Shown in pieces: positions 34,832 to 45,754 of a DNA stretch of 64,000 nucleotides. Position 1 is the first letter of the stretch, and every line of letters begins with the position of its first letter. This DNA is from Clusia tigrina. Lineage: Eukaryota > Arthropoda > Insecta > Diptera > Clusiidae. A program made the translations under genes and the position numbers. The notes beneath the pieces were generated by a model. The model did not search any database. It was not told where the DNA came from and worked only from the letters and a program-made list of their open reading frames with translations. The stretch lies in assembly GCA_920105625.2 (NCBI GenBank), contig OV050030.1, positions 137,753,918 through 137,817,917 of the forward strand. The letters are read 5' to 3'.

Positions 34832-35064
34832 TGCAGTAGACTCAGCTGTATGATGGCTGCTGCACTAAATATGATGGTGGTTGTGTGTGTGCTTTTTAGC
34901 AATGCAAGTGGGAGATGCCAAAGTCTTTGGACTATTTAAGTGTATAGTTTAGAGTTTGTTGTTTAAGCACTTGGCCCCTATGTTAAATATACGCGTTTGG
35001 GGGCGTTATGGCAAAACTAAATATGTAGGGGCAAAATAACCCTTAAATTTGGTCCTCACAATGT

Positions 35065-36330
35065 TACAGTGAGAGCAGATGAGTGCGAGTTGATCAGTCA
35101 GTGCCATATCATGCCAAACGATAATATGAATGTAGATGTGATAATCGGCACAAATTCAACAAAGCAAGCAACTGTTTGTTCTGCGGACGGAGTGTGGATG
35201 ACAGACGCAATAAAATCAGCCAACGATGTAATGACTATGGAAATTCTTAAGGAAGAAAAATGTTTCTTTAATTCAGACGAAGAAAATATGCACCCGGACT
35301 TCACACACATACGATGCAATTCAATTCAAGCAGAAGTAAAGGAATTGATAGACGAATATAAACCACGCCCAATTAAAAAATCGCCAGTGAGTTTGAAGAT
35401 TGTGTTGACAGACGCGGTTCCAGTGGCGCGAAAAGTACGACGATTGCCACAATGTGAAAAATTTGAAGTGGAAAAACAAACAAACGAATGGTTAGCGGAT
35501 GGAATTAATTGTCCAAGTGTTTCGGAATACGCTAGTCTAATTGTTCTAGTAATGAAAAAATACGGGTCAAAGAGACTGTGTGTTGATTATCGGCTGCTCA
35601 ATAAAAAAGTTGTGAAGAACAAATACCCTATGCCGATAATAGAAGAACAAATAGACTTGCTACAGAACAGCAACGTTTTCAGTACACTCGACTTGGCAAA
35701 TGGGTTTTTTCATGTGTCGGTCGGTGAAGGCAGCCGGAAGTATACGTCGTTTGTTACACAGGCCAATTCGAATTTTTAAAAGTACTATTTGGACTGTGCG
35801 TTAGCCCGGCTGCCTTCCAGCGATTTATCAACACGATTTTCAAGACATTGAAGCTCAAAGGCCTTCTGTTGATTTACATGGACGATTTCATAATCATAGC
35901 AGACAACGAAGAGGAAGCAGTGCGCCGATTGCGAATAGTTCTAAATGTCGCGGCCGAATATAATTTGAATATCAAATGGAAGAAGTGCCACTTACTACAG
36001 ATGAAAATCGATTTCCTGGGATACGAAGTAGAGAAGGGTTACATCAAACCATCACCATTGAAGACGAAAGACGTTCTGAAGTTTCCAGGGCCGAAAACAG
36101 AGAAGCAAGTACAGCGATTTCTCGGCATAGCTGGATACTTCCGTAAATTGATCCACAATTTTGCTGTGATAGCGCGACCATTGAGTGACTTGTTGCGAAA
36201 GAATGCCAAATTCGAGTTCGGTGAACAGCGTCTTGTATTCCAAACGCTTAAATATTTTATTTCGGATCGAACAGTATTGACTATCTTTCGGCACGGTGCT
36301 GAAACCGTAACCAGTACGATATATCAGCAT
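35065..36330 (+). pseudogene. Ty3/gypsy protease end and reverse transcriptase
   Basis: The frame resumes with TVRADECEL, ends the protease and enters the reverse transcriptase. ARKVRRLPQCEKFEVE, LCVDYRLLNKKVVKNKYPMP, FSTLDLANGFFHVSV and the catalytic LLIYMDDFIII (about 35863-35895) are clear. The frame stops at 35777-35779 within the polymerase and resumes in another frame from 35848. The domain end VQRFLGIAGYFRKLIHNFA is intact. Confidence 0.9.
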
Positions 36331-37060
36331 TAAAATAACAGAAGCAGAACAAAATTATCACAGCTATGAATTGGAAGTGCTCACGGTAATTAGGGCAATA
36401 CAAAAATTTCGTGTGTATCTGCTCGGGCATCGATTCCAAACTATGACTGGCTGCAAGGGACACTTCAAGAACATTGCAGGACCGAAAACATCGATTCAGT
36501 TTTAACGACAACAGGGGTTCCGAGAGGAAATGGGCAAGTCGAACGTTTTCACAGAACTATAATTTCGGATCTTTCAAAATTGTCCATAGACGATCCGGGG
36601 AAATGATATCAATATGTCAGTGCAGTTGAACAGTAAGTGAATAAAACAACTCAGCGATAATACTTCACCATTTGAGTTGATGGTTGGTGTACCAATGAAG
36701 ACGAAATATGATATGCTCATTACTGAAATCATTGACGCTGAGGATGCAGCTGAATTCAATCGCGACCGAGAAAAATTACGAAGCAAAGCAAAACAACAAA
36801 TCACATCCGTACAAAATGGCAACAAAAGAACATTCGATGCGAAGCGGAAAGTGCCAAAGCCATAGAAAGTAGGAGATCTCGTGTGCATCGCGCATACACA
36901 ATTTGGCGTTGGAATTAAATTGCTACCAAAGAACCATTGACCAAATGAAATTATTGCATAGGCAATGAGAGATATGAGGTCAAGAAGGTTGGCACGATGG
37001 ACCCGGAGCACGATGGACCCGGAAAAACATTGACGAGTGCAGAACACATGAAGCTGTGGA
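36331..37060 (+). pseudogene. RNase H end and integrase C-terminus around a deletion
   Basis: EAEQNYHSYELEVLTVIRAIQ (36340-36410) is RNase H. It is joined near 36490 to GNGQVERFHRTIISDLSKL, the last catalytic motif of integrase, so the intervening RNase H end and integrase core are deleted. The C-terminus (36677-36865, ELMVGVPMKTKYDML...) continues with several stops. Confidence 0.83.
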
Positions 37061-37596
37061 TTAGATTAGCCGTACTCGAGATGATAGACACATTCAGGTC
37101 GGATGTTATGAAGGATAGCCGAGTGAAGAAGTGTGAGCGATAGCAACTGGCATCACCATTCGGCAATACAACCACACCAAACACACTACTATTAATAAGT
37201 ATGAGTAGTCGCTTAGTTGTTGTCCATGCGGTCAGACTTGTGAGATTGGTGTGTGCATTAACTTGTTGTATTTTCTAATTATGATCTTAGGTTAGGTAGA
37301 AGTGGCCGCCTAGTTACCCAAAAGCGCACTTGAGCATACATAATAGCCCATTGTGAAACCACGGTGTGGCGCCGTTTAAGCACTAACTAAAAACTTCCGT
37401 AACTTGGGATGGTGATAGTCAGCGCAAGGACAGCACCAGGAAAGGCACGACTCCCCCATCATGTTGCAGGAAACCATCCTAATACTTTGAGGAACCTTGC
37501 TCTGTCCCTAATATTAATGGATGACAGTTCTGTCAGGCTTGTAACAAATGGGGCACCAAAGGTGCGAATTCTTCTTCTGCTCAAGGATGGGCAGTG

Positions 37597-38208
37597 TCAT
37601 AAGAGGTGGAAAACCGTCTCGTCCTCCTCTTCGGAGCCACAGCCTCGGCAAAAGTTATTTGGGGGTAGGCCCAGTCTTTCTGTGTGCTGTCCCATTATGC
37701 AGTGTCCGGTCAAAACCGACACAGTTGTCGACAGTGATACGCGATCAAGTCGAAGTAGTTGATTGGTTCTGTTTTTGTCCATTCTTGCCCAAGTTAGTCT
37801 AGCCGTGTGGCAGGATTCCTGGTGCACCCGAGCATAACTTGCAAGCTCATTTAAAGATGTTCAACATTCATGAACGAGTCTTGAAATGGCCGTGGAGCCA
37901 AAAAGAGATTTAATGGCGGCTTGGCTGTCTGAGAAGATAGATACGTCTACTGCGCCGATATCGCTACTCAGCATCCATTTGGCTGCGTGATAAATGGCCA
38001 AGACCTCAGCTTCAAAGACGCTGCAATTATCTGGGAGACGTAGGGAGATGTTTAAGTCCAGTTTGTCGGAAAAGATTAGGTCTTTTGAAGTCCAGTCATT
38101 TCTGCTTGGAATAATGAGGTCGAATTCCCTGTTCAAATCGGGATAGACCGACATGTAATCGATAAAGTTGGGGACAGGTAGATCCTGCTTCATAGCCCGT
38201 GAGGGCAA
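37597..38208 (-). pseudogene. LOA-type RNase H and C-terminal domain
   Basis: LPDNCSVFEAEVLAIYHAAK and VSIFSDSQAAIKSL (37861-38208) hold the Glu and second Asp of RNase H. A frameshift leads to ARLTWARMDKNRTNQLLRL, LTGHCIMG and CRGCGSEEEDETVFHLL, the Cys-containing C-terminus of such elements (37597-37827). Confidence 0.87.
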
Positions 38209-38769
38209 AGCTCCAATGCGAAGGACCGTTAAGTCTAATCGCTGTCAACTTGGCTTGTTGCTTAACCAGGAGCCCCAAAGAGAGCCAGTGCAGCATGGCA
38301 AAGAGGGCTTTCGTAGGTGTCGAACGAAGAGCGCCAGTGATCAGTAGAGCAATGGATCTTCCGATTTTATCGAGGGGTTTGATATTGCAGACTTTTTCGA
38401 GAGCTTGTCACCAGAAGACCAACCCGTATAACAGGTTGGGTTTAACGATGGCCGTGTAGAGCCAGAGCACGACTCGAGGACGAAGTCCCCAGTGCATCAA
38501 CTGCTCTTTTACAGCAGTATATAGCGCATGTTGCTTTACGTCCTCTCAGCTAGATTGACTTTCAGTTAATCTTTGGGTCGAGAATCAGGCCAAAGTACTT
38601 AACGTGTGTGCTTAAAGAGAGCGGAGTACCATTTAGAGTAGGCATTGTAAACTTTGGAATTTTGTACTTCCTATTGAAAAGTATAGCCTCGCTTTTAGAT
38701 GGGTTAACCCCAAGTTCGAATTCACGACACCAGTTCGACACAATAGAAAGTGAATAGTTGAGTTTTTCG

Positions 38770-39310
38770 GAGTGTTTGGGGGAATTTCCCAGATCTAGCG
38801 ATGGCTATGTCGTCCGCATAGCCTATCACTTTGTATCCATTAGATTCCAATGTCACCAGTAGTCAGTTTCTAGAGGAGGGGTGACAAAACACCCACTTGT
38901 GGCGTGCCCCTGTTATCCACCCTCCTTGATTGGGCACTGCCGATCCTGAAAATGATGATTCTAGATTTTAGTAGAGGATCTATAAATTTAAAAAGGCCTG
39001 AATTCAGGTTAAGATTATAGAGTGCGGAAATGAGAGCGTTGGGGCATACATTGTTGAATGCTCCCTCGATGTGCAAAAATATGGCAAGTGTGAATTCCTT
39101 GTACGCCAAGGATTTGTCAACTTGAGAAATGAGTGAATAAAGTTCTGTTTCAACCGATTTGCCTTTAGAGTAGGCGCGAGAAAGAAAAGAAGAGTTGATC
39201 GATGTCCTGATATGTAGGTCAAGAGCTCTTTCTAAAACCTTAAGAAGAAAGTATTTTAGACTGATGGGTCTGTTTTCTTTAAGTTTGTTGTGAGAGGCCT
39301 TCCCCAATTT
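38770..39310 (-). pseudogene. LOA-type reverse transcriptase
   Basis: ENRPISLKYFLLKVLERALD, KGKSVETELYSLISQVDKSL, EGAFNNVCPNALISALYNLN and GTPQVGVLSPLL are successive motifs. The catalytic GYADDIAIA is found in another frame at about 38800-38830. The frame breaks between the last two. Confidence 0.87.
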
Positions 39311-39950
39311 CGATATGAATTTATTGCAATCTGAGGCTTACATTATATATTTGTAACAGCCATGGAAGGATAATATCTTCCCCATTTTGGATATCGGCAG
39401 GAATGATGCCATCCGGTCCGTGAGACTTGTATGGCTTAAATGTTTGAATAGACCACTCAAGGTGACTCTTTGTCATTTGGAATGTAGGGAACTATCATGG
39501 GAAACCACGCTCCCTGGGAAGTGGGTGTCCAGTCGGATATCAAGGGTTTCGGCGCTTGAATAAGTCCAGCTGCCATGTGGTTTTTGGATGCAGTCAAGGG
39601 CTTTGTTAGAGGAGTGAAGATTTTTTCGATGAGGGCTAGCCTCGGATGCAAATTCAATGCTTTCCCAAAATTCCATCCATGACGCTCGTTTCCCTCGCCT
39701 AATGGCTTATTTAAACTCTTTTTGTGTAGTTTTGAAAGAGGCCCAATCAGCTATCATTTTAGCTTTGTTAAAGAGCACTACAATCTTTGCGAAGGGTTGC
39801 ATATTCCGAGTTCCACCCCAAAGGTTTAGGTTTGCTCCGTTGTTCGGGAGTGATGCAAGAAATATGAGTGACTCTTTAAAAAGCTGTGGTCAAATCGTCG
39901 ACCTCCCGATCAATTTCGAGACGGTTGTGGATAGTGTTGGCGAGTAGTCG

Positions 39951-40524
39951 CTAAGCATGACGCCAGTTTGAGCCGAAAAATATTGATTGGCTTAATCCTG
40001 TATTACCTTTGGTCTTCCTCGAGTCATTGTCAAAGGTGGTATAGCAGTGGTCCGAAAAGGAGCATTCCTGGGAGACGAACCAATTGCTTATTATGTTGGA
40101 GTAGTTATCGCTAACGAGGGTGATGTCAAGCATTTCCTTCTTGATGGATTTAAGGGTCGGTTCATTTCCCCGATTAGCAATAACTAAGTTGTTTGTAAGG
40201 ATAAAGTAAAAAAGATACTCACCTCGATCATTTGTGCCGAAGCTGCCCCACATTTCGTGATGTACATTGACATCGGCCCCGATGATTACCGGAATCCGTT
40301 TCTGATGGGCGCGCAGAAACCATTTGTTTTAATGTGTCCGGTGGCGGAGAGTCGCCATAGTCATGAGCCATGTAGATAGAGGAGATCCAGAAGGTCCGTG
40401 GACCCATGTCAATGACCATGGCTACATTATTCTTTTCATTGAATCTAGAAATTAAAAGAGCATTAACGCTGTTTTTTACCAGAATGCAGAATCTGGGTTC
40501 ACCGTGATCCTCGATATATGCCAT
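39951..40524 (-). pseudogene. LOA-type endonuclease
   Basis: The N-terminal half (40228-40524) reads PRFCILVKNSVNALLISRF and FWISSIYMAHD. After a shift, GSFGTNDRGEYLFYFILTNN and ANRGNEPTL, then CSFSDHCYT, follow (39951-40253). This is the order of an apurinic-type endonuclease, with the SDH catalytic His retained. Confidence 0.83.
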
Positions 40525-40865
40525 ATGATATCCGTATGCATTGAGCCCAGAAACCTGGTCATTTACTCCTTATCTTCCTTATATCCGAGAGTCGAAGAAG
40601 CAGGTCTGCCGAGGTAGGCATGGTGATACTTTGGGTGGATTGGCCGGGACGATCGGCTTATCACTGTCTCTTGGTGTTACCTGCTGATTGTACAGTGAAG
40701 GAGGGGACACGCAGATTCGTATTCTGACAGCTGAGAGGGCTCGGTAGCGTTCAACTTCCTCAGAACACGGTAAGTCGCTCTACGCGTCTTATATGCCCTT
40801 GTACTCGGGTTAATGTTGGAAGGTGCATCTGAAGGTGGAGCGGTACGGGGAACAAAAATTAGCTT

Positions 40866-41236
40866 TTGTATTATGCCCCTGCTCACACATCATTACTTGT
40901 GCGCGAAATTTTGGCCAAAAACAACACTGTAATAATGCCGCAGCCACCGTATTCCCCAGACCTGGCCCCCTGTGACTTTTTCTTGTTCCCGAAACTGAAA
41001 AGGCCCATGAAAGGAGGACGCTACGCTACGATTGAGGAGATAGACAACAATCGAAGACAAGCTAAAACACGTCCACGCACAATAGCTCTCAAAAACTGAC
41101 TGAACATTCAAAATGGCCGAGATTGTCAACATAAGTGACGGACATGGATACCAACATAACGCCACAAAAAGATGGAAAATCGAACATCCGTAGCTCGCAA
41201 AAATTCAAAATTCGCGATACGTTTTCAACAGACCTC
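40866..41236 (+). mobile_element. mariner remnant, rearranged
   Basis: The plus strand first encodes the transposase C-terminal half: APAHTSLLVREILAKNNTVI and YSPDLAPCDFFLFPKLKRPM, holding the last catalytic Asp. From about 41055 the sequence instead resembles the 5' non-coding end of the other mariner copies in reverse orientation (compare 59190-59374) and ends ACCTCGTA at 41236. The two halves therefore point at each other, the product of an internal inversion or a foldback. Confidence 0.72.
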
Positions 41237-41249
41237 GTACCTGGCTGAC

Positions 41250-41480
41250 GCCTACAAATCCTGGGTTGACGAGGAATTCTGCTACACGGCTAGACTAACT
41301 TGGGCAAGAATGAACAAACACAGAACCTATCAACTTTTTCATCTTAATCGCATATCTTGGTCGACAACTGTGTCGGTTTTGACCGGCCACTGCATACTGG
41401 GGAAAGCATGCAGAAAGACTGGGCCTACCCTCAAACGATTTATGCCGAGGCTGTGGTTAAGAGTGCGTAATGAGCCGCGC
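41250..41480 (+). pseudogene. LOA-type C-terminal fragment, second copy
   Basis: ARLTWARMNKHRTYQLFHLN and TTVSVLTGHCILGKAC repeat, in the opposite orientation, the C-terminus found at 37597-37827. It is a separate small fragment of the same family. Confidence 0.8.
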
Positions 41481-41569
41481 CCAGTATTAAGTGCTGTATA
41501 ATTTAATTTAATCGTGGACTGTCGATATGTTAAGGTCGTTTCGTAGTGTCCTGTTACTGACAAACCAGG

Positions 41570-43125
41570 GCACTACGAAACGACGATCCGCAAAATTTTG
41601 CTTGTAATCTTTCCAAAATATTTATATTAGGACCCGCTGCTGAGCCCCATAGCTGAATTCCTTATGTCCATATAGGATTTATAATACTTTTATAAAGCAG
41701 AAGTTTATAATTCAAAGTTAGCTTAGAGTTGTAACCCATTAACCAATACTTAGAGGTAAATTTGATGCCCAGTTGTTTCCGTTTTGTAAAGATGTGTTTT
41801 TTCCATGTCAAACGCCGACCAAGGTGTAACCCAAGATACTTGGCATATTCTGCTTGAGGCAATGGGCAACTGAATCACAGGCGGACAGGAACTAATTTTC
41901 AAAGTGAAAGTTACTTGTACTTATTTAGTAACATTGACCTTCATTCTCCATTTGTCACACCAAATTTGAATTTTATCTAGGTGTTTTTTAAGTTGGTTTG
42001 CGGCAGTTAAATGATTAGAGTTTGTAGCCATTATAACGGTGTTTGTTGAAATTTCAGTCTTCTCTGTCAGGGGTAGATCTGCTGTAAACATAATGTAAAG
42101 CACAGGACCTAATACGCTTCCCAGTGGAACAACCGCTGCAATTGGGAAAATTGTAGTAGTTTCTGACTTAAATTGCTCTCCGAAATGGCGCTGGTCAAGA
42201 TAAGATTTCAAACTATCAAAATATATTTGAGGCAGTGACTTCTTTAGTTGGAACAGTGTGCCCGGTTGCCAAACTTTATCGAACGCGTGTGTGATATCAA
42301 GGAATACTGCTATAGAAAACTGACCCTGCTCGAGTACATTTCTTATATTGTGATAAACTCTGTGTACTTGTTCGGTGGTAGCATGGTGCTCTCAAAACCT
42401 GAATTGGTCATTAAGTATGAGTTCTTTCTTAAGCAGCATTGACATAATCGTAGTCAAAAAATCTTTTCAATAGCTTTGGAAATAATCGGCTGCAAACTTA
42501 TCGGCCTATACGACGAAACTTGTTCTTCTGGCTTTCCAGGTTTTGGAATTAGAGTAATTTCAGCACCTTTCCGTTGACGAGGAAATAGGCACACCTTAGT
42601 ACTGCATTGCAATTCGTTTAGAATTTTACCTGTTATCAGGTCATATACCGGTACTATTTTTATGTTCAGTTGTTTAATCATAAAGTTCTTAACTTCTCTT
42701 ATTTTGATAGGTAAGATTGGAAATTCCATTTGACCAGGATATTCCAAAAATGCATGAATGTCATCATTATTTTGTTGTGGATTTATAAGAAATAGTGTAA
42801 AAACATCACAAAGGTGCTAGGCAAATCTATTTTCTTTGTCTCTGTCGGTTTTTGCTCAAAGAATTTACAGATTTGATGGGAGGTATGGGTTGCTTAAACT
42901 TTTTTGTTGCCTTCCATAATAAATATTCTATTCGATGCTGACAAATTTGGCAAATACTGTTGAATTTCATAATTTTCTACTGCCATGAGCTTGTGTCTAA
43001 TTCTTACAAGCCTTCTTTGGCTTGTGGAGGCCTGAAACACCAAACTACAACTTCCACCAAACAATGCATCGCGATAGCTCCGTTCATGGTGGAACAACGA
43101 TAATAAAAACATTCAGAATCTACGT
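41570..43125 (-). mobile_element. jockey-type non-LTR relic, minus strand
   Basis: Fragments in order on the minus strand: start of reverse transcriptase (42747-42454, with GKILNEL and TLIPKPGKPEEQVSSYRPIS), later polymerase (42211-41921, with VLGPVLYIMFTADLP), and C-terminus (41862-41662, YLGLHLGRRLTWKKHI). The catalytic FADD is lost: the corresponding place reads NTVIMATN. A segment at 42894-43112 lies at the 5' side. Many stops. Confidence 0.82.
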
Positions 43126-43771
43126 ATTTTCAAACAGATGCCATCCAAGACACAAATGTAATTACCTACTATCAAGGCAATGAAATAACAATATCAGTCC
43201 TCCCAAACATAATATAATACGTGATGACTATTTCCTTTTTTAAAACGCAGGCAATCGGTTTTTGGTTGGAGGTGAATTTAATGGTAAGAATCCATCGTGG
43301 GGCTGAGGAATCACAACAACCACAATTCGCGAATTAATAAACTCTATACATTCCCTGGGACTCTCAATTATATCGGCCTGTCAGCCTACATATTAGCCCA
43401 CTGACATTACTAAATCTCCTGATGCTATTGATTTTGTGCGATCTTCTGTGCGACCACTCGGCAGTAGTTATCACTATAGTCAACAATTTTGACAATATAC
43501 CGGAAAACTGTCTTCTTCGCACAAAATCTACAAACTGGGTTTACTTTCGATCATTTTAATTAAGAGGGAGAAAGATTCCAGCATTGCTAACACACTCAGG
43601 AACTTTGACGCAACACTCCAAACGGACTATTCGTTATGGAAAGTTTCCAGAAGGCTATGTAATAATAAAATACATTTTTATCCCCTGATAAAAATTGGAC
43701 GAAATCAGAGACCAAAAATCACAGTTATTCGCAGCCCAATTGTGTACTGTGTTCAAACCGAATAAGACTCA

Positions 43772-44662
43772 ATGTTCCCCGAGAACAAATTTCATCAATT
43801 GGAATTGCCTATGAAAAACATCTCAAGAGCTGAGTTAATAAGTGTACTAGCAAACTTGAATGAAAGAAAGAATCCAGGATATGACTTAATCACAAACAAA
43901 ATACTCAAAGAGTTACCTCTTTCGTGTATAATACTTTTAAAAAACATAGTCAATGCTGCACTGCAGAGAAGTTATTTCCCAGCACAATGGAAAGTGACAG
44001 AAATAAAGATGATCCTAAAGCTTGGCAAAAGTGGTGTCGATCCGACATCTTATCGTCCCATCAGCTTACTGCCAATGATTTCAAAAGTGTTTGAAATACT
44101 TATAATCAAGAAGCTAAGGCCCATTGTTGAAGCGAAAAAAATCATCTCGCAACACCAATTTGGATTTCGGAAGTATCATGGCATGATTGATAAAGTCCAT
44201 AGGCTAGTTGAGAATATCCACAAAAGCTATGAAAATAAAGAATTTTGTACAGAAGTTTTTCTTGACATATCTCAAGCCTTTGATATGCATGAAGGGTTGC
44301 AGTATTAGTTATTAAGTATGTTTCCAGTAAATCATTATCTTCTGATTAAGTTCTATCTTACTAATAGGCATTTTTACATCAATCATGGTGACGAAATCAT
44401 CACTTTACAAAAATTAAATGCCGAAGTTCCACAAGGAACTGTCCTTGGACCAATTTTATACCTTTTATTTACGTCAGACCTACCTGCACCAAGCAACGTC
44501 GTTGTGGGCACTTTCGCAGATGATACAGCTATTCTGTCCTCACACAAAAATATCTTTACTGCTGCTAAAAAATTACAAGAAAGCCTCGATGACGTCCCAA
44601 AATGGATGAATGACTGGCGTATTAAACCGAATGAAAGTCTATACATATTAACTTCACGCTAA
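43772..44662 (+). pseudogene. jockey-type reverse transcriptase
   Basis: The first frame has SYRPISLLPMISKVFEILI and FLDISQAFDM. A break near 44308 leads to the second frame with VPQGTVLGPILYLLFTSDLP and the catalytic TFADDTAIL near 44511-44536. The enzyme type is that of jockey-clade elements without RNase H. TAA/TAG codons at 44306-44308 and 44660-44662 break it. Confidence 0.88.
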
Positions 44663-44679
44663 GACGCGACTGTTGCCCT

Positions 44680-45126
44680 GCACTTAAGATGAAAAATTCT
44701 ACAATTCCCCAAGTGACTGAGGCCAAGTATTTAGGTATATGGGTGGGCCGACAGTTAACATGGAAAACTTACATACTTGCAAAAAAGAGAACTCTGGGAT
44801 TAAAGTTTCGTTCTTTATAGACGGTGCTCAACCGTAAGTTAGTGCTATCTGAAAACAAGTTGCTGATGTATAAAAGTATCCTGCAACCAATTTGGACTTA
44901 CGGGATTCAACGTTTCCAATCGAAAACTCTTCGAAATATTGTCGATACACCATGGTTCGTTACCAATGCCCAACTTCACACAGAATTAAGAGTTCCGTTT
45001 ATAAAAGACGTTGTTAACCTTCAAAGTGCAAGGCATAAAAATCGCCTCCCATCGTATGCAAATGCGCTGGCCTCCAGCCTTATGACTCGACCCACATCAT
45101 TAAATCATCATTGGGAGCATATCTAA
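44680..45126 (+). pseudogene. jockey-type ORF2 C-terminus
   Basis: AKYLGIWVGRQLTWKTYI near 44723 is followed by a TAG at 44818-44820, then YKSILQPIWTYGIQ and the last helix. It ends at 45124-45126. Confidence 0.8.
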
Positions 45127-45184
45127 GGTAATTTTCGGTAGAGTATCTTGATTTGATTATATCGACCCTAGTTATGGCTTTGTA

Positions 45185-45754
45185 GTGTCAATAAAACTAC
45201 TAATATAAAATTTCGTCTAAAAATATTGTATAGGTCGTAAGTTATAATAATATGTCAACATTGTGCGTGGTTCTAAAAATAACACGCTCATTTTTTGGTG
45301 GTGTTTAATGTTAGTACCCGCAACCTTCCTGTGAAATTTCGCTTATAAATCTTTAATAGGAACCTAGTAATGATTTTTGGCTCATTGTGGACGTGGCAGT
45401 TGTATTATGATCCTCATTTTGTGCACACACACTATTATGGACCCCATGTGTGTCTGCCAATTTTTATTCTGTGTCAATAAAACTACTAATATAAAATTTC
45501 GTCTAAAAATATTGTATAGGTCGTAAGTTATAATAATATGTCAACATTGTGCGTGGTTCTAAAAATAACACGCTCATTTTTTTGTGGTGTTTAATGTTAG
45601 TACCCGCAACCTTCCTGTGAAATTTCGTTTATAAATCTTTAATAGGAACTTAGTAATGATTTTTGGCTCATTGTGGACGGGGCAGTTGTGTTATGATCCT
45701 CATTTTGTGCACATACACTATTATGGACCCCATGTGTGTCTGCCAATTTTTATT
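45185..45754. repeat. 286-bp tandem duplication
   Basis: The block from GTGTCAATAAAACTACTAAT to CTGCCAATTTTTATTC occurs at 45185-45470 and again from 45471. The copies differ by a handful of bases. The preceding 60 bases (from 45127, GGTAATTTTCGGTAGAG) and the start of the unit resemble 55064-55190. Confidence 0.93.

Larger units (their letters stand above)
31925..35060. mobile_element. TG...CA insertion (probable solo LTR), itself carrying a hAT
   Basis: The insert begins TGTAACAACTC and ends GGTCCTCACA. It is flanked by ATGT on both sides (31921-31924 and 35061-35064), a 4-bp target duplication. Excising it with one ATGT restores the gypsy frame as GVFNVTVRADE. Without the nested hAT it is about 1.55 kb, has no coding frame and contains minisatellite and poly-T/GTT-rich tracts. 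TG...CA ends plus a 4-bp duplication fit a solo LTR of a Ty3/gypsy-class element; the family is unknown. The direction of transcription cannot be told. Confidence 0.75.
30420..37190 (+). mobile_element. Ty3/gypsy element with three nested insertions
   Basis: Gag (30475-30700 and 31273-31560), zinc knuckle, protease, reverse transcriptase, RNase H and an integrase remnant lie in order on the plus strand. A mariner fragment interrupts gag and a TG...CA insertion interrupts the protease region. Most of RNase H and the integrase core are deleted near 36480. LTRs were not delimited, so both ends are approximate. Confidence 0.8.
37275..40886 (-). mobile_element. LOA/I-type non-LTR retrotransposon, degenerate
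   Basis: Read on the minus strand: possible ORF1 end (40886-40677), endonuclease (40524-39951), reverse transcriptase (39310-38790) and RNase H (38208-37597), with many frameshifts. The RNase H domain after the reverse transcriptase separates it from jockey and CR1 elements. A TTAGGTTAGG-containing 3' region lies near 37286. Confidence 0.83.
43130..45126 (+). mobile_element. jockey-type non-LTR relic, plus strand
   Basis: Head-to-head with the previous relic. An endonuclease segment FLVGGEFNGKNPSWG is readable at about 43257-43305. The reverse transcriptase lies at 43772-44308 and 44318-44662, and the C-terminal part at 44700-45126. It is less damaged than the minus-strand relic. Confidence 0.85.

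Noticed and set aside
37409..37802. Plus-strand frames of 117 and 84 codons
   Set aside because: Antisense of the LOA-type RNase H region, which has clear family motifs on the minus strand.
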